The translations under genes were made by a program, and so were the position numbers. Under the pieces are notes generated by a model, which had not been told where the DNA came from, ran no database searches, and worked only from the letters and a program-made list of their open reading frames with translations. A DNA stretch of 64,000 nt from Amycolatopsis thermalba. GTDB taxonomy: Bacteria; Actinomycetota; Actinomycetes; Mycobacteriales; Pseudonocardiaceae. This document shows positions 54,919-64,000 of this stretch, in pieces; the stretch's first letter is position 1; every line of letters starts with the position of its first letter. Where the stretch lies: NCBI RefSeq assembly GCF_003385215.1, contig NZ_PQHW01000020.1, positions 1-64,000 on the forward strand, given 5' to 3'.

Positions 54919-55900
54919 TCAACTCCTCGGGTTGCCGTGGAACTCGGCCAGCCGCTCCCGGACGGCGGCCATGACCTTCTCGGTCTGCGCGCGGAGAGCG
55001 GCCAGTCCGTCGCGCTCGTCGGCCGAGCCGACGTAGGCGCCGAGGTCGGCGCGGACGCCCTGCTTCCACACGGCCGCCACCTGCTGTGTGCTGGTGATGT
55101 CCTGGTCGGGTCGCCCGTCGACGAGGACCAGGTCCGCGCGCAGTCCCGGGCGGATCCGGCCCCGGTCGCGGAGACCGAACACGTCGGCCGTGCGCGCGGT
55201 GGCCGCGGTGAGGGCCGCGGCCGGGCCGATGCCCGCGGCCACGAGACGCTCGAGTTCGCGGTGGACGCTCGCGCCGTGGGCGGTTCCGGGGTTGGGCGCG
55301 TCCGTGCCGACCAGCAGACGCACGCCGGCCTCGTGCAGCCGGCGGGCGTTGCCGGCCGGCACCGTGAAGTCCGGGAGTTCCGGGGACATCCACCGGTCCG
55401 CCTGCCGTTCGAGGACCCCCGACCAGGCCGGACCCAGGAGCCGGGCCAGCGCGGGCCGGGCGAGCAGCGGCACCCCGGGACCGTCCTCGCCGGGGAAGCC
55501 GTCGGCCACCGCCAAGGTCGTGATCACCGCGACGCCCGCCTCGGCGATGGCCTCGACCTGGCCCTCGGTGAGAGGGTCGAAGGGCACGTGGGCCAGGACG
55601 TCCACGCCTGTCGGCAGCAGGTCCACCGCACCGCGGGCCGTGGACACGTGTGCCGCCACGACCAGGCCGGCGCGGTGCGCGGCCTCGACGAGCGCGGCGA
55701 TCGTCGGCACGTCCAGGGACGGCATGGGCATCGGACCGCCGCCCGTGCCGTCGTCGTACAGGACCTTCAGGTGGGTGGCTCCCTCGGCCACCCGGTCGGC
55801 GACGAACGCCGCCGCGTCCTGCGGGCCCGTCACGTAGGGGAAGGGCGCGTACATCATCGTGGGATGTCCGCCGGGAGCCGTGGCCGATGCTGGACGACCG
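54919..55900 (-). pseudogene. Amidohydrolase lacking its N-terminal third
   Basis: The frame encodes the C-terminal two-thirds of an imidazolonepropionase-like amidohydrolase. It includes TAPGGHPTMM, VAAHVS (metal His), LAHVPFDP, LVGTDAPNPG (catalytic Asp) and the closing strand GRIRPGLRADLVLVDG. The first ~130 residues, including the HxH metal site, are absent because the MerR promoter lies right upstream. The first available start is ATG 55857 inside the conserved region, giving 312 residues. It cannot form the complete metal site. Probably a deletion remnant still behind a MerR-type promoter. Confidence 0.75.
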
Positions 55901-55969
55901 CACGTCGGCCGCCTCCGGTCCCGCGCCCTGCGCCATCGCCACGCGCACCGTGGGCGGCGTGTGACGACC

Positions 55970-56000
55970 ACGGTAAAAGTTGACACGATGTGAAGGTCAA
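55970..56000 (-). promoter_or_regulatory. MerR-type promoter with 19-bp spacer
   Basis: On the minus strand: TTGACC, 19-bp spacer, TACCGT. The dyad TTGAC-N11-GTCAA covers the spacer. Overlong spacers with a central dyad are the hallmark of MerR-activated promoters. It points to the truncated amidohydrolase. Confidence 0.65.
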
Positions 56001-56790
56001 GCTTGTGGACGAGCGGTTTTCGATCAGCCAGGTCGTGAAGGCCTCCGGCGTGTCCGCGCGGATGCTCCGCCACTACGACGCGATCGGACTGCTCCCGCCG
56101 GGTTCGGTGAGCAGCAACGGATACCGCTGGTACGGCCGGGCGGAACTGCTCCGGCTGCAGCGCATCATGATGCTGCGCCGCCTCGGCCTCGGGCTCGCGG
56201 AGATCGGCGAGGTGCTGCGGAGCCAGATCGTCGAGGCGGCCGCGCTGCGCGGGCACCCGGCGTAGCTGGAAGACGAGCGGCGCCACCTCGACCAGGTCAT
56301 CGCCACCGTGCGGGAGACCATCGCCGACCTCGACGAGGCCCGGATCCGCGATCCCGAGCGGTTCTTCGCCGGCTTGCGGGAGGACCGGGCCGCCATGCGG
56401 CGCACCCTGCGGGCGACCTTCGGCGAGGGAACCGACGCGGCCTTCGACGCCGCCGAAGCCGCGCAGGACGGTCTCACCGCCGCGGACTACGAACACGCCG
56501 CCGCCCGGAGTGCGGCCCTGTTCCGGCGGCTCGCCCGGGTGATGCGCACCGGGGCCGCGCCGGACGAGCCCGCCGCACTCGACGCGGTCGCCGATCACTA
56601 CGAGTCCGTGCGCCTGCACTGGGAACCCACGCCCCGGGCGTACGCCGCTCTGGGCGGGTTGTACGTGACCGACTCGCAACGGTCGATGGCCGAGGAGGCC
56701 GACCCGGACCTCCCGGCCTGGCTGGCCGCGGCCATCGATGCCTACGCGCGGCGCCGTCTGGGGCTGGCGGAGGGGGAAGCCGGGACCTGA
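55990..56790 (+). pseudogene. MerR-TipAS regulator interrupted by one in-frame amber codon
   Basis: Codons 1-91 encode a good MerR domain (FSISQVVKASGVSARMLRHY, then DAIGLLPPG and NGYRWYG). A TAG at 56263-56265 (codon 92) stops it in the dimerisation helix. The same frame continues without a shift: LEDERRHLDQVIATVRETIADLDE, written in pieces LEDERRHLDQ and VIATVRETIADLDE, then a TipAS-type ligand domain ending AYAALGGLYVTD and WLAAAIDAYARRRL. A single C-to-T change (CAG to TAG) explains it. GTG 56308 could start the ligand part alone. True first start may be GTG 56005. Confidence 0.8.
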
Positions 56791-56797
56791 CGCCGGA

Positions 56798-57841
56798 TCA
56801 AGCGTTCGGCGGCGCGACTCCGGCTTCGGCGTGCGTGGGCAGGTCCGTGAGCATCCGGGCGGCCGTGACCAGCAGCGGGAGCGCCGTCGCGGCGCCGGTG
56901 CCGTCGCCGAGCCGGATGCCCAGGTCGGCGATCGGCTTCAGGTCGAGGTGCTCCAGCACCATCCGGTGCGCCGGCTCGGCGTCGCGGTGGGCGGCCTGCC
57001 ACCACGAGCGCGCGCCGGGCGCCAGTTCCTCGGCCACCAGCGCGGCCGCGCCCACCGCGAGGCCGTCCAGCAGCACCGGGGTCCGGCGGACCGCGGCCTG
57101 CGCCAGGAAACCGGTCAGCGCGGCCAGATCCGCGCCGCCCGCCGTGCGGAGCAGCGCGACCGGATCGGGCAGCACGGCGCGGGCCCGGCGCAGCGCGTCC
57201 CGGATCGCGGCGGCCTTGCGCATCCAGGCGTTGTCGTCGATGCCCGATCCGCGGCCCACCACGGCCACCGGCTCGGCCCCGGTCAGCGCGGCGACCAGCA
57301 CCGCGGCCGGCGTGCTCACCCCGACCCCGACGCTGCCCGCGACGAGCAGGTCGGTGCCCTCGTCCACCTCGGCGTCCGCGATCGCCATCCCGGCCCGCAG
57401 CGCGGCCTGCACCTCGTCTTCGGTGAGGGCGTCCTCGACGTCGATCGACCCGGAGCCGGCCCGGACCTTGAACTCGGCGACCGGCGTCTCCCCGTCGACC
57501 GAGATGTCGGCGACGCGCAGCCCGGCGCCGGCCACGGCCGCGGCGACCGCGACCGGGCCGGAGCCCTTGAGCAGGGTGCTCACCAGCTGCGCGGTGGCCT
57601 CCGGCCGGTAGGCGGAGACGCCCTTGGCGGCGATCCCGTGGTCCCCGGCGAACACGATCACGCGGGGCCGCTGGAACCGCCGCGGCGGCACCGAGCCCTG
57701 GCACGCCGCGACCCACGCGCCGAGCGCCTCCAGCTGACCCAGCGAGTCGACCGGCTTGAGCAGCTCGGCGTGTCGGCGCAGGGCCTCGGCGCGGGCGGGC
57801 TCGTCGGGCTGGGGGACGTCGGCGAACGACACGTCAGTCAC
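56798..57841 (-). CDS. cobT: Nicotinate-nucleotide-dimethylbenzimidazole phosphoribosyltransferase
   Basis: Makes alpha-ribazole phosphate for the lower ligand of cobalamin; 347 residues, full length. Motifs: [48 protein letters not shown] and [15 protein letters not shown]. In the loop that normally reads LGEGTGA the sequence has LGDGTGA: the usual catalytic Glu is Asp. Convergent with the MerR remnant. cobS and cobU are not in the window. Confidence 0.94.
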   Translation of the reverse strand: MTDVSFADVPQPDEPARAEALRRHAELLKPVDSLGQLEALGAWVAACQGSVPPRRFQRPRVIVFAGDHGIAAKGVSAYRPEATAQLVSTLLKGSGPVAVAAAVAGAGLRVADISVDGETPVAEFKVRAGSGSIDVEDALTEDEVQAALRAGMAIADAEVDEGTDLLVAGSVGVGVSTPAAVLVAALTGAEPVAVVGRGSGIDDNAWMRKAAAIRDALRRARAVLPDPVALLRTAGGADLAALTGFLAQAAVRRTPVLLDGLAVGAAALVAEELAPGARSWWQAAHRDAEPAHRMVLEHLDLKPIADLGIRLGDGTGAATALPLLVTAARMLTDLPTHAEAGVAPPNA

Positions 57842-57856
57842 GGCGCCAACTTATCG

Positions 57857-58846
57857 TCAGCCCGCGCGGGCGGTCAGGCGCGGATCCTCCTCGACGACGC
57901 CGAGCAGGACCGAGTCGATCTCGGTGAGCAGGTCGGCGTCGAGCTTCACGCCGGCCGCCTTGACGTTCTCGTGCACCTGCTCCGGCCGGGAGGCGCCGAC
58001 GATCGCGGAGGCGACGTTCGGGTTCTGCAGCACCCACGCCACCGCCAGCTGCGCGAGCGTCAGCCCGGCCCGCGCGGCCAGTGGCTCCAGCCGGGCGACG
58101 CGCTCGAGCACCTCGTCCTGCAGGAACCGCTGCACGAACCGCGAGCCGTTCTCGTCGGTGGCGCGCGATCCGGCGGGCGGCGGCTGGCCCGGCTTGTACT
58201 TGCCGGTCAGCACCCCCTGCGCGATGGGCGACCAGACGATCTGGCTCAGCCCCTCCCGCTCGCTCGCGGGCACGACCTGGGCTTCGATGACGCGCCAGAG
58301 CATGTTGTACTGCGGCTGGTTCGACACGAACGGGATCCGCAGCTCGCGGGCCAGCGCCGCGCCGCGCGTGATCTCCTCGGCGTTCCACTCCGACACCCCG
58401 ATGTAGAGCACCTTGCCCTGGCGGACCAGATCGGCGAAGGCCGACATGGTCTCCTCCAGCGGCACGGTCGGGTCGAACCGGTGCGCCTGGTAGAGGTCGA
58501 TGTGATCGGTCTGCAGGCGCTTCAGCGACGCGTGGCAGGACTCGATGATGTGCTTGCGGCCCAGGCCGCGGTCGTTCGGACCGCCGGGGCCGGTCGGCCA
58601 GAACACCTTGGTGCAGATCTCCAGGCTCTCCCGGCGCTGACCGGCCAGCCCCCGCCCGAGCACCGACTCCGCCACGGTGTTCGCGTAGACGTCGGCGGTG
58701 TCGAAGGTGGTGATCCCGGCGTCGAGCGCGGCCTTGATGCAGGCCTGGGCCTGCTCCTCGGCGATCTGGGACCCGTGGGTGAGCCAGTTCCCGTAGGCGA
58801 TCTCACTGACGGACAGGCCACTGCGGCCGAGACGGCGAAACTCCAT
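57857..58846 (-). CDS. Aldo/keto reductase
   Basis: A 329-residue NADPH-dependent TIM-barrel reductase of the KvbB/YghZ-like group. The tetrad is visible as Asp in TFDTADVY, the Tyr of the same motif, Lys in ICTKVFWP and His in YQAHRFDP. The cofactor region reads AIVGASRPEQVHEN. Downstream of the DUF3043 gene and upstream of cobT, same strand, with 15-60 bp gaps. Substrate unknown. Confidence 0.92.
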   Translation of the reverse strand: MEFRRLGRSGLSVSEIAYGNWLTHGSQIAEEQAQACIKAALDAGITTFDTADVYANTVAESVLGRGLAGQRRESLEICTKVFWPTGPGGPNDRGLGRKHIIESCHASLKRLQTDHIDLYQAHRFDPTVPLEETMSAFADLVRQGKVLYIGVSEWNAEEITRGAALARELRIPFVSNQPQYNMLWRVIEAQVVPASEREGLSQIVWSPIAQGVLTGKYKPGQPPPAGSRATDENGSRFVQRFLQDEVLERVARLEPLAARAGLTLAQLAVAWVLQNPNVASAIVGASRPEQVHENVKAAGVKLDADLLTEIDSVLLGVVEEDPRLTARAG

Positions 58847-58908
58847 GGCCGGCAGCCTACTCGGAAATGGTTCGCCTTGCTAACGACCTGGAGTGGCTCC
58901 AGCCGGGG

Positions 58909-59565
58909 TCAGGAGACCTTGTCGCCCACCTTGACGCGCGGCTTCGGCATCCGGAGCTTGCGGATCTGGCTCGCCCGCACGAACGCGTACCACCCCAGCG
59001 ACCGACCGCTGATGTTCTCCTTCGGGAACTTCTCGCGGGCCAGCCGGGCGATGCGGCGGCCGTTGAAGTAGCCCTCGACGGCCATCACGAGGATGGCGGC
59101 CATGCACAGCAGCGTCACGTACTGCTGGATCGCCGGGTAGGGCACCAGCAGCACGACGAACACGACGATGGCCAGCGGCATGAACGCGCCCAGGAAGTGG
59201 CGGCGCGAGTCGACCAGGTCGCGCACGTACGCCTTGACCGGGCCCTTGTCGCGCGGCAGCAGGTAGCGGTCGTCGCCGGCGGCCATCCGCTCCTGGCGCT
59301 CCTTGGCCAGGCGGCGGCGCTCTTCCTTGCTCACCGGGTTCGACTTGCGCAGCTCGCGGTTGCGCTTCATCGCCTCCCGCATGGTCCGTGGCGGCGGCGC
59401 GACCGGGCCGCGGCGCTTGCCCTCGGCCTCCTTGCGCTTCGGCGTCGGCCTGCCCTTGGCCGGGGTGTAGCCCCGGGTGTGAGATTCGACGCTTTCGGCC
59501 ACCTCGGCGGCCTCGCTTTCGGGGCTGTCTGCGGTGGTCGTGCTGTTACGACGGAGAAACCTCAC
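58909..59565 (-). CDS. DUF3043 membrane protein
   Basis: A 218-residue actinobacterial protein. The long charged N-terminus (about 110 residues, many Arg/Lys/Glu, e.g. SKEERRRLAKERQERMAAGD) is followed by two membrane segments (AFMPLAIVVFVVLLVPYPAI; VTLLCMAAILVMAVEGYF) and a basic C-terminal tail. This is the DUF3043 architecture. It lies next to the HesB/IscA gene in mycobacteria as well. Function not known. Confidence 0.88.
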   Translation of the reverse strand: MRFLRRNSTTTADSPESEAAEVAESVESHTRGYTPAKGRPTPKRKEAEGKRRGPVAPPPRTMREAMKRNRELRKSNPVSKEERRRLAKERQERMAAGDDRYLLPRDKGPVKAYVRDLVDSRRHFLGAFMPLAIVVFVVLLVPYPAIQQYVTLLCMAAILVMAVEGYFNGRRIARLAREKFPKENISGRSLGWYAFVRASQIRKLRMPKPRVKVGDKVS

Positions 59566-59600
59566 TCGACCAGCTTATTCCAGACACCGGCGTCCGTGTT

Positions 59601-59617
59601 CATCCCCCTCGGGGATG
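59601..59617. promoter_or_regulatory. Small perfect hairpin upstream of the Fe-S gene
   Basis: catcccc-ctc-ggggatg in the 174-bp gap between divergent DUF3043 and erpA-like genes. Could be an operator or the start of a leader structure; nothing more specific can be read. Confidence 0.35.
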
Positions 59618-59739
59618 TGTAACCATGGGATCAGCGCCAAGGCGGGAAACCAGCCCGGGAACAGATCGGGTGGCACTGGTGTTTCCAGTAGGGAGGAGCA
59701 CCCCCCACCCGGTGCACGGCAAGACCCCGAGGGAGAGCT

Positions 59740-60111
59740 ATGACTGCCGCTGAGCAGACCAGCACGCAGGCCGAGGCCGAGGCCACCCACGGCGTGACCT
59801 TGAGCGACGCCGCGGCGAGCAAGGCGAAGGCCCTGCTCGACCAGGAAGGCCGCGACGACATGCACCTGCGCATCGCGGTCCAGCCCGGTGGTTGCGCGGG
59901 CCTGCGCTACCAGCTGTTCTTCGACGAGCGCACGCTCGACGGCGACCTGTTCCGCGAGTTCGACGGCCTGCGCGTGGCGGTCGACCGGATGAGCGCGCCG
60001 TACGTCGAGGGCGCGGTGATCGACTTCGTCGACTCGATCGAGAAGCAGGGCTTCACCATCGAGAACCCGAACGCCACGGGCTCCTGCGCCTGCGGTGACT
60101 CGTTCCACTGA
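59740..60111 (+). CDS. erpA: HesB/IscA-type iron-sulfur cluster insertion protein
   Basis: A-type Fe-S carrier of 123 residues that hands clusters to target enzymes. The three conserved cysteines are in QPGGCAGLRY and GSCACGDSF. The N-terminal ~18 residues are an unstructured Thr/Glu/Ala tail. GAGGGAGAG precedes the ATG. Its targets could include the nearby LipA, which needs Fe-S clusters (inference). A T-tailed terminator follows 11 nt after the stop. Confidence 0.93.
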   Translation: MTAAEQTSTQAEAEATHGVTLSDAAASKAKALLDQEGRDDMHLRIAVQPGGCAGLRYQLFFDERTLDGDLFREFDGLRVAVDRMSAPYVEGAVIDFVDSIEKQGFTIENPNATGSCACGDSFH

Positions 60112-60122
60112 GCCATCACACG

Positions 60123-60158
60123 AAAGGGCGCCGGTCGAAGCTTCGACCGGCGCCCTTT
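60123..60158 (+). terminator. erpA terminator
   Basis: Long perfect hairpin aagggcgccggtcgaa/ttcgaccggcgccctt followed by ttt. The strongest intrinsic terminator in the window; may also stop transcripts of the small minus-strand gene. Confidence 0.9.
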
Positions 60159-60172
60159 TCGCGTCCGCGTAA

Positions 60173-60343
60173 CTAATAGTCCTCCAGCCCGACTACCTGT
60201 GCGTGGCAGGCGTCGTCGACGGCCCAGTCCCGCGGCGCGGGCGGGCGGGGCGCCGAGGCGTGCGCGGCGCGCAGTTCGGCGGGGATGTCGGCGCAGTCGT
60301 CGATCAGCTCGGCGATGGTCTCCGGTTCCGTCACGGTGCTCAC
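60173..60343 (-). CDS. Small acidic protein, 56 residues
   Basis: GTG start to TAG, 56 codons with nearly all third positions G or C. Sequence begins MSTVTEPETIAELIDDCADI and ends WAVDDACHAQVVGLEDY. Acidic, with two cysteines. The region has no competing frame of this quality and is free of other genes. Divergent to adenosine kinase. No family recognised; I judge it real from codon pattern. Confidence 0.6.
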   Translation of the reverse strand: MSTVTEPETIAELIDDCADIPAELRAAHASAPRPPAPRDWAVDDACHAQVVGLEDY

Positions 60344-60422
60344 GCAGGCGACGCTAGGACGACCAGCGCGAGCCGGACAGGTCTACCAGCTAGTAGTGTC
60401 GGTCAGCGGGTCAGATTTAGCT

Positions 60423-60444
60423 CCGACGGGGTATTTCCCGTCGG
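60423..60444. promoter_or_regulatory. Hairpin in the adenosine kinase leader region
   Basis: ccgacggg-gtattt-cccgtcgg, perfect 8-bp stem, 40 bp before the GTG of the kinase gene. A possible operator or leader structure. Confidence 0.4.
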
Positions 60445-60447
60445 TAA

Positions 60448-61473
<1,026 letters not shown>

Positions 61474-61491
61474 CCCCCCGCACGCGGCTCG

Positions 61492-61532
61492 CGAAAAAAC
61501 GGGCCGCGGCCGGTCGTCCGGCCACGGCCCGT
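61492..61532. terminator. Bidirectional terminator between adoK and asnB
   Basis: Hairpin with arms 61499-61513 and 61518-61532 (acgggccg.ggccgg / ccggcc.cggcccgt). The a-run at 61494-61499 gives a T-tail on the minus strand, so it chiefly ends asnB. Confidence 0.8.
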
Positions 61533-61548
61533 CACGGGGGTCAGCGCG

Positions 61549-63483
61549 TCAGATCCGCACCGGGTAGACCGGCTCCGGGATCTCCGGCTTGATGCGGTGC
61601 TCGATGAAGATGCCGTGCCAGATCATGAACACCAGCAGCGCCCAGATGCGCCGGCTGTGGTCCAGCGTGCCGGCCCGGTGCTCGTCGAGCAGGCGCTGCA
61701 CGGCCTGCTTGTCCAGCAGCTCGTCGGTCCTGGAATCGGCGATGATGCCGCGCGCCCAGTCGTACATCTCGTCGCGCAGCCACAGCCGGATCGGCACCGG
61801 GAAGCCCAGCTTGCGGCGGTTCAGCACGTGCGCCGGGACGATGCCCTCCAGCGCGCGGCGCAGGGCGTACTTCGTGGTCTCCTTGGTGATCTTCTGGTCC
61901 AGCGGGATGCCGGCCGCGACCTTGAACACCTCGGCGTCCAGGAACGGCACCCGCAGCTCCAGCGAGTTCGCCATGGTCATCTTGTCGGCCTTGACCAGGA
62001 TGTCGCCGCGCAGCCAGGTGAACAGGTCCACGTGCTGCATCCGGGCGACCGGGTCCCAGTTCGCCGACGTGCGGTAGTGCTCCGCGGTGACGTCCCGGTG
62101 CCCGACGCCCTCCTGGAACGTCTTCAGCACGCCGCGCAGCTGGTCGTCGCGGAAGATGCGGGCGTTGCCGTAGTAGCGCTCCTCCAGCGGCAGCGCGCCC
62201 CGGCGCAGCAGGTCCTTGCCGCGGGTGCCCTCCGGGATCCGCTCCGACACCTTGCCGATCACCTTGCGCAGGCCGCCGGGCACCTTCTCGAACGGCGCCA
62301 GCGACAGCGGCTCGTTGTAGATCGTGTAGCCGCCGAACAGCTCGTCCGAGCCCTCGCCGGACAGCACCGCCTTGACGTGCTTGCGCGCCTCCCGCGCGAT
62401 GAACCACAGCGGCACCAGCGCCGGGTCGGCCACCGGGTCGTCGAGGTACCAGACGATGAGCGGCAGGGCCTCCATCATCTCGTCCGCCGACACCGTCCGG
62501 ATGACGTGCTTCACGCCGATCGCCGCCGCCGACTCGGCCGCCACGTCGACCTCGGAGTAGCCCTCGCGCTCGAACCCGGTGGTGAACGCGATCAGGTTCG
62601 GGTTGTGCTCCTTGGCCAGCGCCGCGATCGCGGTCGAGTCGATGCCGCCGGACAGGAACGTGCCGACGGTGATGTCCGGGTCGGCGATCATGTGCTTGCC
62701 GACCGAGTCGCGCATCACGTCGCGGATGCGCTCGTGCAGGATCTTCGCCTCGGCGGCGCCGCGCACCGGCTTGGCGGTGAACTCGGGGAAGAAGTAGCGC
62801 TCGATCCTGGGCTCGCCGCCGGGGGACACGGTGAACGACGTGCCCGACTCGATGCGGCGGATGCGCGTGTGCAGGGTCTCCGGCTCCGGCACGTACTGCA
62901 GGGTCAGGTAGTGCTGCAGGGCGGTCCGGTCCAGCTGCTTGGTGATCCCCAGCACGCCGGAGAGCTCCAGCAGCGACTTCTTCTCGCTGGAGAACGCCGT
63001 GCCGCCCGGCCCGTGCGTGTAGAACAGCGGCTTGATGCCGAACGGGTCGCGTGCGCCGAAGATCACCTTTTCCTCGGCGTCCCAGATCAGGAACGCGAAC
63101 ATGCCCCGCAGCTTCGCCACCGCCGAGCGGCCCCAGTAGTGGTAGGCGGCGACGATCGCCTCGCCGTCGCCCTCTGTGGCGAACTTCGCACCGTGCTCGG
63201 CGGCCAGCTGTTCCCGCAGCTCACGGTAGTTGTAGATCTCGCCGTTGAAGTTCAGCGTGTACCGGTTCGGCGACTCCGGCGGGCCCCAGGTCAGGGGCTG
63301 GTGGGCGTGCTCGACGTCGATGAACGCGAGCCGGTTGAAGCCGTAGACGACCTCGGCGTCGGTCCAGGTGTCGCGCTCGTCGGGACCGCGATGACGCTGG
63401 CAGCGCATGGCTTCGCCGACCGCGTCACGCGCGTTGACCGCGTCGTTCTCAGTGGCACACACCAGTCCAAGCAGGCCGCACAC
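61549..63483 (-). CDS. asnB: Glutamine-hydrolysing asparagine synthetase
   Basis: Class B enzyme of 644 residues. Cys2 after the GTG start (VCGLLGL) is the amidotransferase nucleophile once Met is removed. The glutaminase domain has RHRGPDERD and NFNGEIYNY. The synthetase domain has the ATP pyrophosphatase loop FLSGGIDST and SGEGSDELFGGY. Also found beside ctaC in mycobacteria, where AsnB-type enzymes amidate cell-wall diaminopimelate or make asparagine. GAGGTG lies 9 nt upstream of the GTG. Divergent to ctaC. Confidence 0.96.
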   Translation of the reverse strand: MCGLLGLVCATENDAVNARDAVGEAMRCQRHRGPDERDTWTDAEVVYGFNRLAFIDVEHAHQPLTWGPPESPNRYTLNFNGEIYNYRELREQLAAEHGAKFATEGDGEAIVAAYHYWGRSAVAKLRGMFAFLIWDAEEKVIFGARDPFGIKPLFYTHGPGGTAFSSEKKSLLELSGVLGITKQLDRTALQHYLTLQYVPEPETLHTRIRRIESGTSFTVSPGGEPRIERYFFPEFTAKPVRGAAEAKILHERIRDVMRDSVGKHMIADPDITVGTFLSGGIDSTAIAALAKEHNPNLIAFTTGFEREGYSEVDVAAESAAAIGVKHVIRTVSADEMMEALPLIVWYLDDPVADPALVPLWFIAREARKHVKAVLSGEGSDELFGGYTIYNEPLSLAPFEKVPGGLRKVIGKVSERIPEGTRGKDLLRRGALPLEERYYGNARIFRDDQLRGVLKTFQEGVGHRDVTAEHYRTSANWDPVARMQHVDLFTWLRGDILVKADKMTMANSLELRVPFLDAEVFKVAAGIPLDQKITKETTKYALRRALEGIVPAHVLNRRKLGFPVPIRLWLRDEMYDWARGIIADSRTDELLDKQAVQRLLDEHRAGTLDHSRRIWALLVFMIWHGIFIEHRIKPEIPEPVYPVRI

Positions 63484-63631
63484 GGATATTCACACCTCGA
63501 GGTCGTGGCCGGATGTCGAGCGCCCAGTATGCCCGCAGCCCCCGCCACGAACGGTCACCCCTTGGGCTGCGGATCGCGGTAGCTCGGCTAGGCTCCCGCT
63601 GGTAAGCCAGAAATCGTCAAGGAGGCCTGGG

Positions 63632-64000
63632 TTGAAAGGGCGCTGCGCAGTGGGCAGGGATGAGCGCACTCCGGCATCACGTTCGGCGAAAGTGGGTAAG
63701 GTCGCCGCGCTGGCCGGGCTCGTCGCGCTCCTGGCGACCGGGTGCTCCGGTGACGAGGTGCTGCGGTTCGGGTGGCCCGTCGGCGTGACCAAGGAGTCCG
63801 AGGACATGCGTGTCCTGTGGACCTGGTCCGTCATCGCCGCGCTCGTCGTCGGCGTCATCGTGTGGGGCCTGATCTTCTGGTCGGTCGCCTTCCACCGGAA
63901 GAAGAAGACCCACGGGCCGGGCGACCTGCCGCGGCAGTTCCAGTACAACGTGCCGCTCGAGCTGTTCTGCGTCGTGCTGCCGCTCGTGATGGTCTGCGTG
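63632..64000 (+). CDS. ctaC: Cytochrome c oxidase subunit II, 5' part only
   Basis: The first 123 codons, cut by the window end. A TTG start with GGAGG 6 nt upstream. Basic N-terminus, hydrophobic core and lipobox LLATGCSG, so the mature protein is a lipoprotein. The first membrane helix (VIAALVVGVIVWGLIFW) and the FHRKKKTHGPGDLPRQFQYN loop typical of actinobacterial subunit II follow, then the start of the second helix. The copper-A domain lies outside the window. Confidence 0.9.
   Translation, partial: MKGRCAVGRDERTPASRSAKVGKVAALAGLVALLATGCSGDEVLRFGWPVGVTKESEDMRVLWTWSVIAALVVGVIVWGLIFWSVAFHRKKKTHGPGDLPRQFQYNVPLELFCVVLPLVMVCV

Overview
This 64-kb window is very GC-rich actinobacterial DNA: GTG starts are frequent, genes are tightly packed, 4-nt start/stop overlaps are common and third codon positions are almost all G or C. 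Gene content and order point to the Pseudonocardiales, most likely an Amycolatopsis-type genome (inference). From about 39 kb to the right edge the window carries a block whose members I know from the Mycobacterium tuberculosis Rv2200c-Rv2218 region: lipA, lipB, a TIGR01777 epimerase, the dihydrolipoamide acyltransferase dlaT/sucB, pepB, ilvE, cobT, a DUF3043 membrane protein, the HesB/IscA protein, adenosine kinase, asnB and ctaC. Here it is interrupted by accessory genes.

Left part (1-31.4 kb), mostly accessory. It opens inside an RHS-repeat polymorphic toxin with an HNH-type nuclease tip, followed by its probable immunity gene and a GlcD-like FAD oxidase. A 0.6-kb repeat-filled gap leads to an ADP-ribosylglycohydrolase. 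Next is a minus-strand operon (alpha/beta hydrolase, macrolide-type glycosyltransferase, second hydrolase with a cysteine nucleophile) and a decayed IclR regulator. A sugar-uptake locus follows: ABC importer without its own ATPase, divergent LacI regulator and GH3 glycosidase, with two matching operator palindromes between them. Then come a NarL-type two-component system beside a MacB-like ABC exporter, a TetR-controlled operon (SDR, asparaginase II, class V aminotransferase), dnaE and an MFS exporter.

Middle part (31.4-46.7 kb): sirtuin, L,D-transpeptidase lipoprotein, patatin phospholipase, acyl-CoA dehydrogenase, CutC, DedA, LipA, an SDR, a divergent pair of TetR-type genes with clear operators, an F420-type oxidoreductase, LipB, PAP2 phosphatase, TIGR01777 epimerase, an ArsR regulator and a Tat-exported beta-lactamase-like protein.

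Right part (46.7-64 kb), core metabolism: E2 and E3 subunits of 2-oxoacid dehydrogenase (served by LipA and LipB upstream), leucyl aminopeptidase, two membrane proteins, IlvE, a decayed amidohydrolase/MerR-TipAS pair, CobT, aldo/keto reductase, DUF3043 protein, ErpA-like Fe-S protein, adenosine kinase, asparagine synthetase and the start of cytochrome c oxidase subunit II.

The most unusual signals lie outside protein genes: several intergenic dyad elements (one present twice with a conserved loop and a compensated stem change; one a mirror-ordered 4+4 array), a set of readable operators, and four decaying genes. One of these is a MerR-TipAS regulator split by a single in-frame amber codon. 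I saw no rRNA, tRNA, CRISPR array, insertion sequence or prophage.
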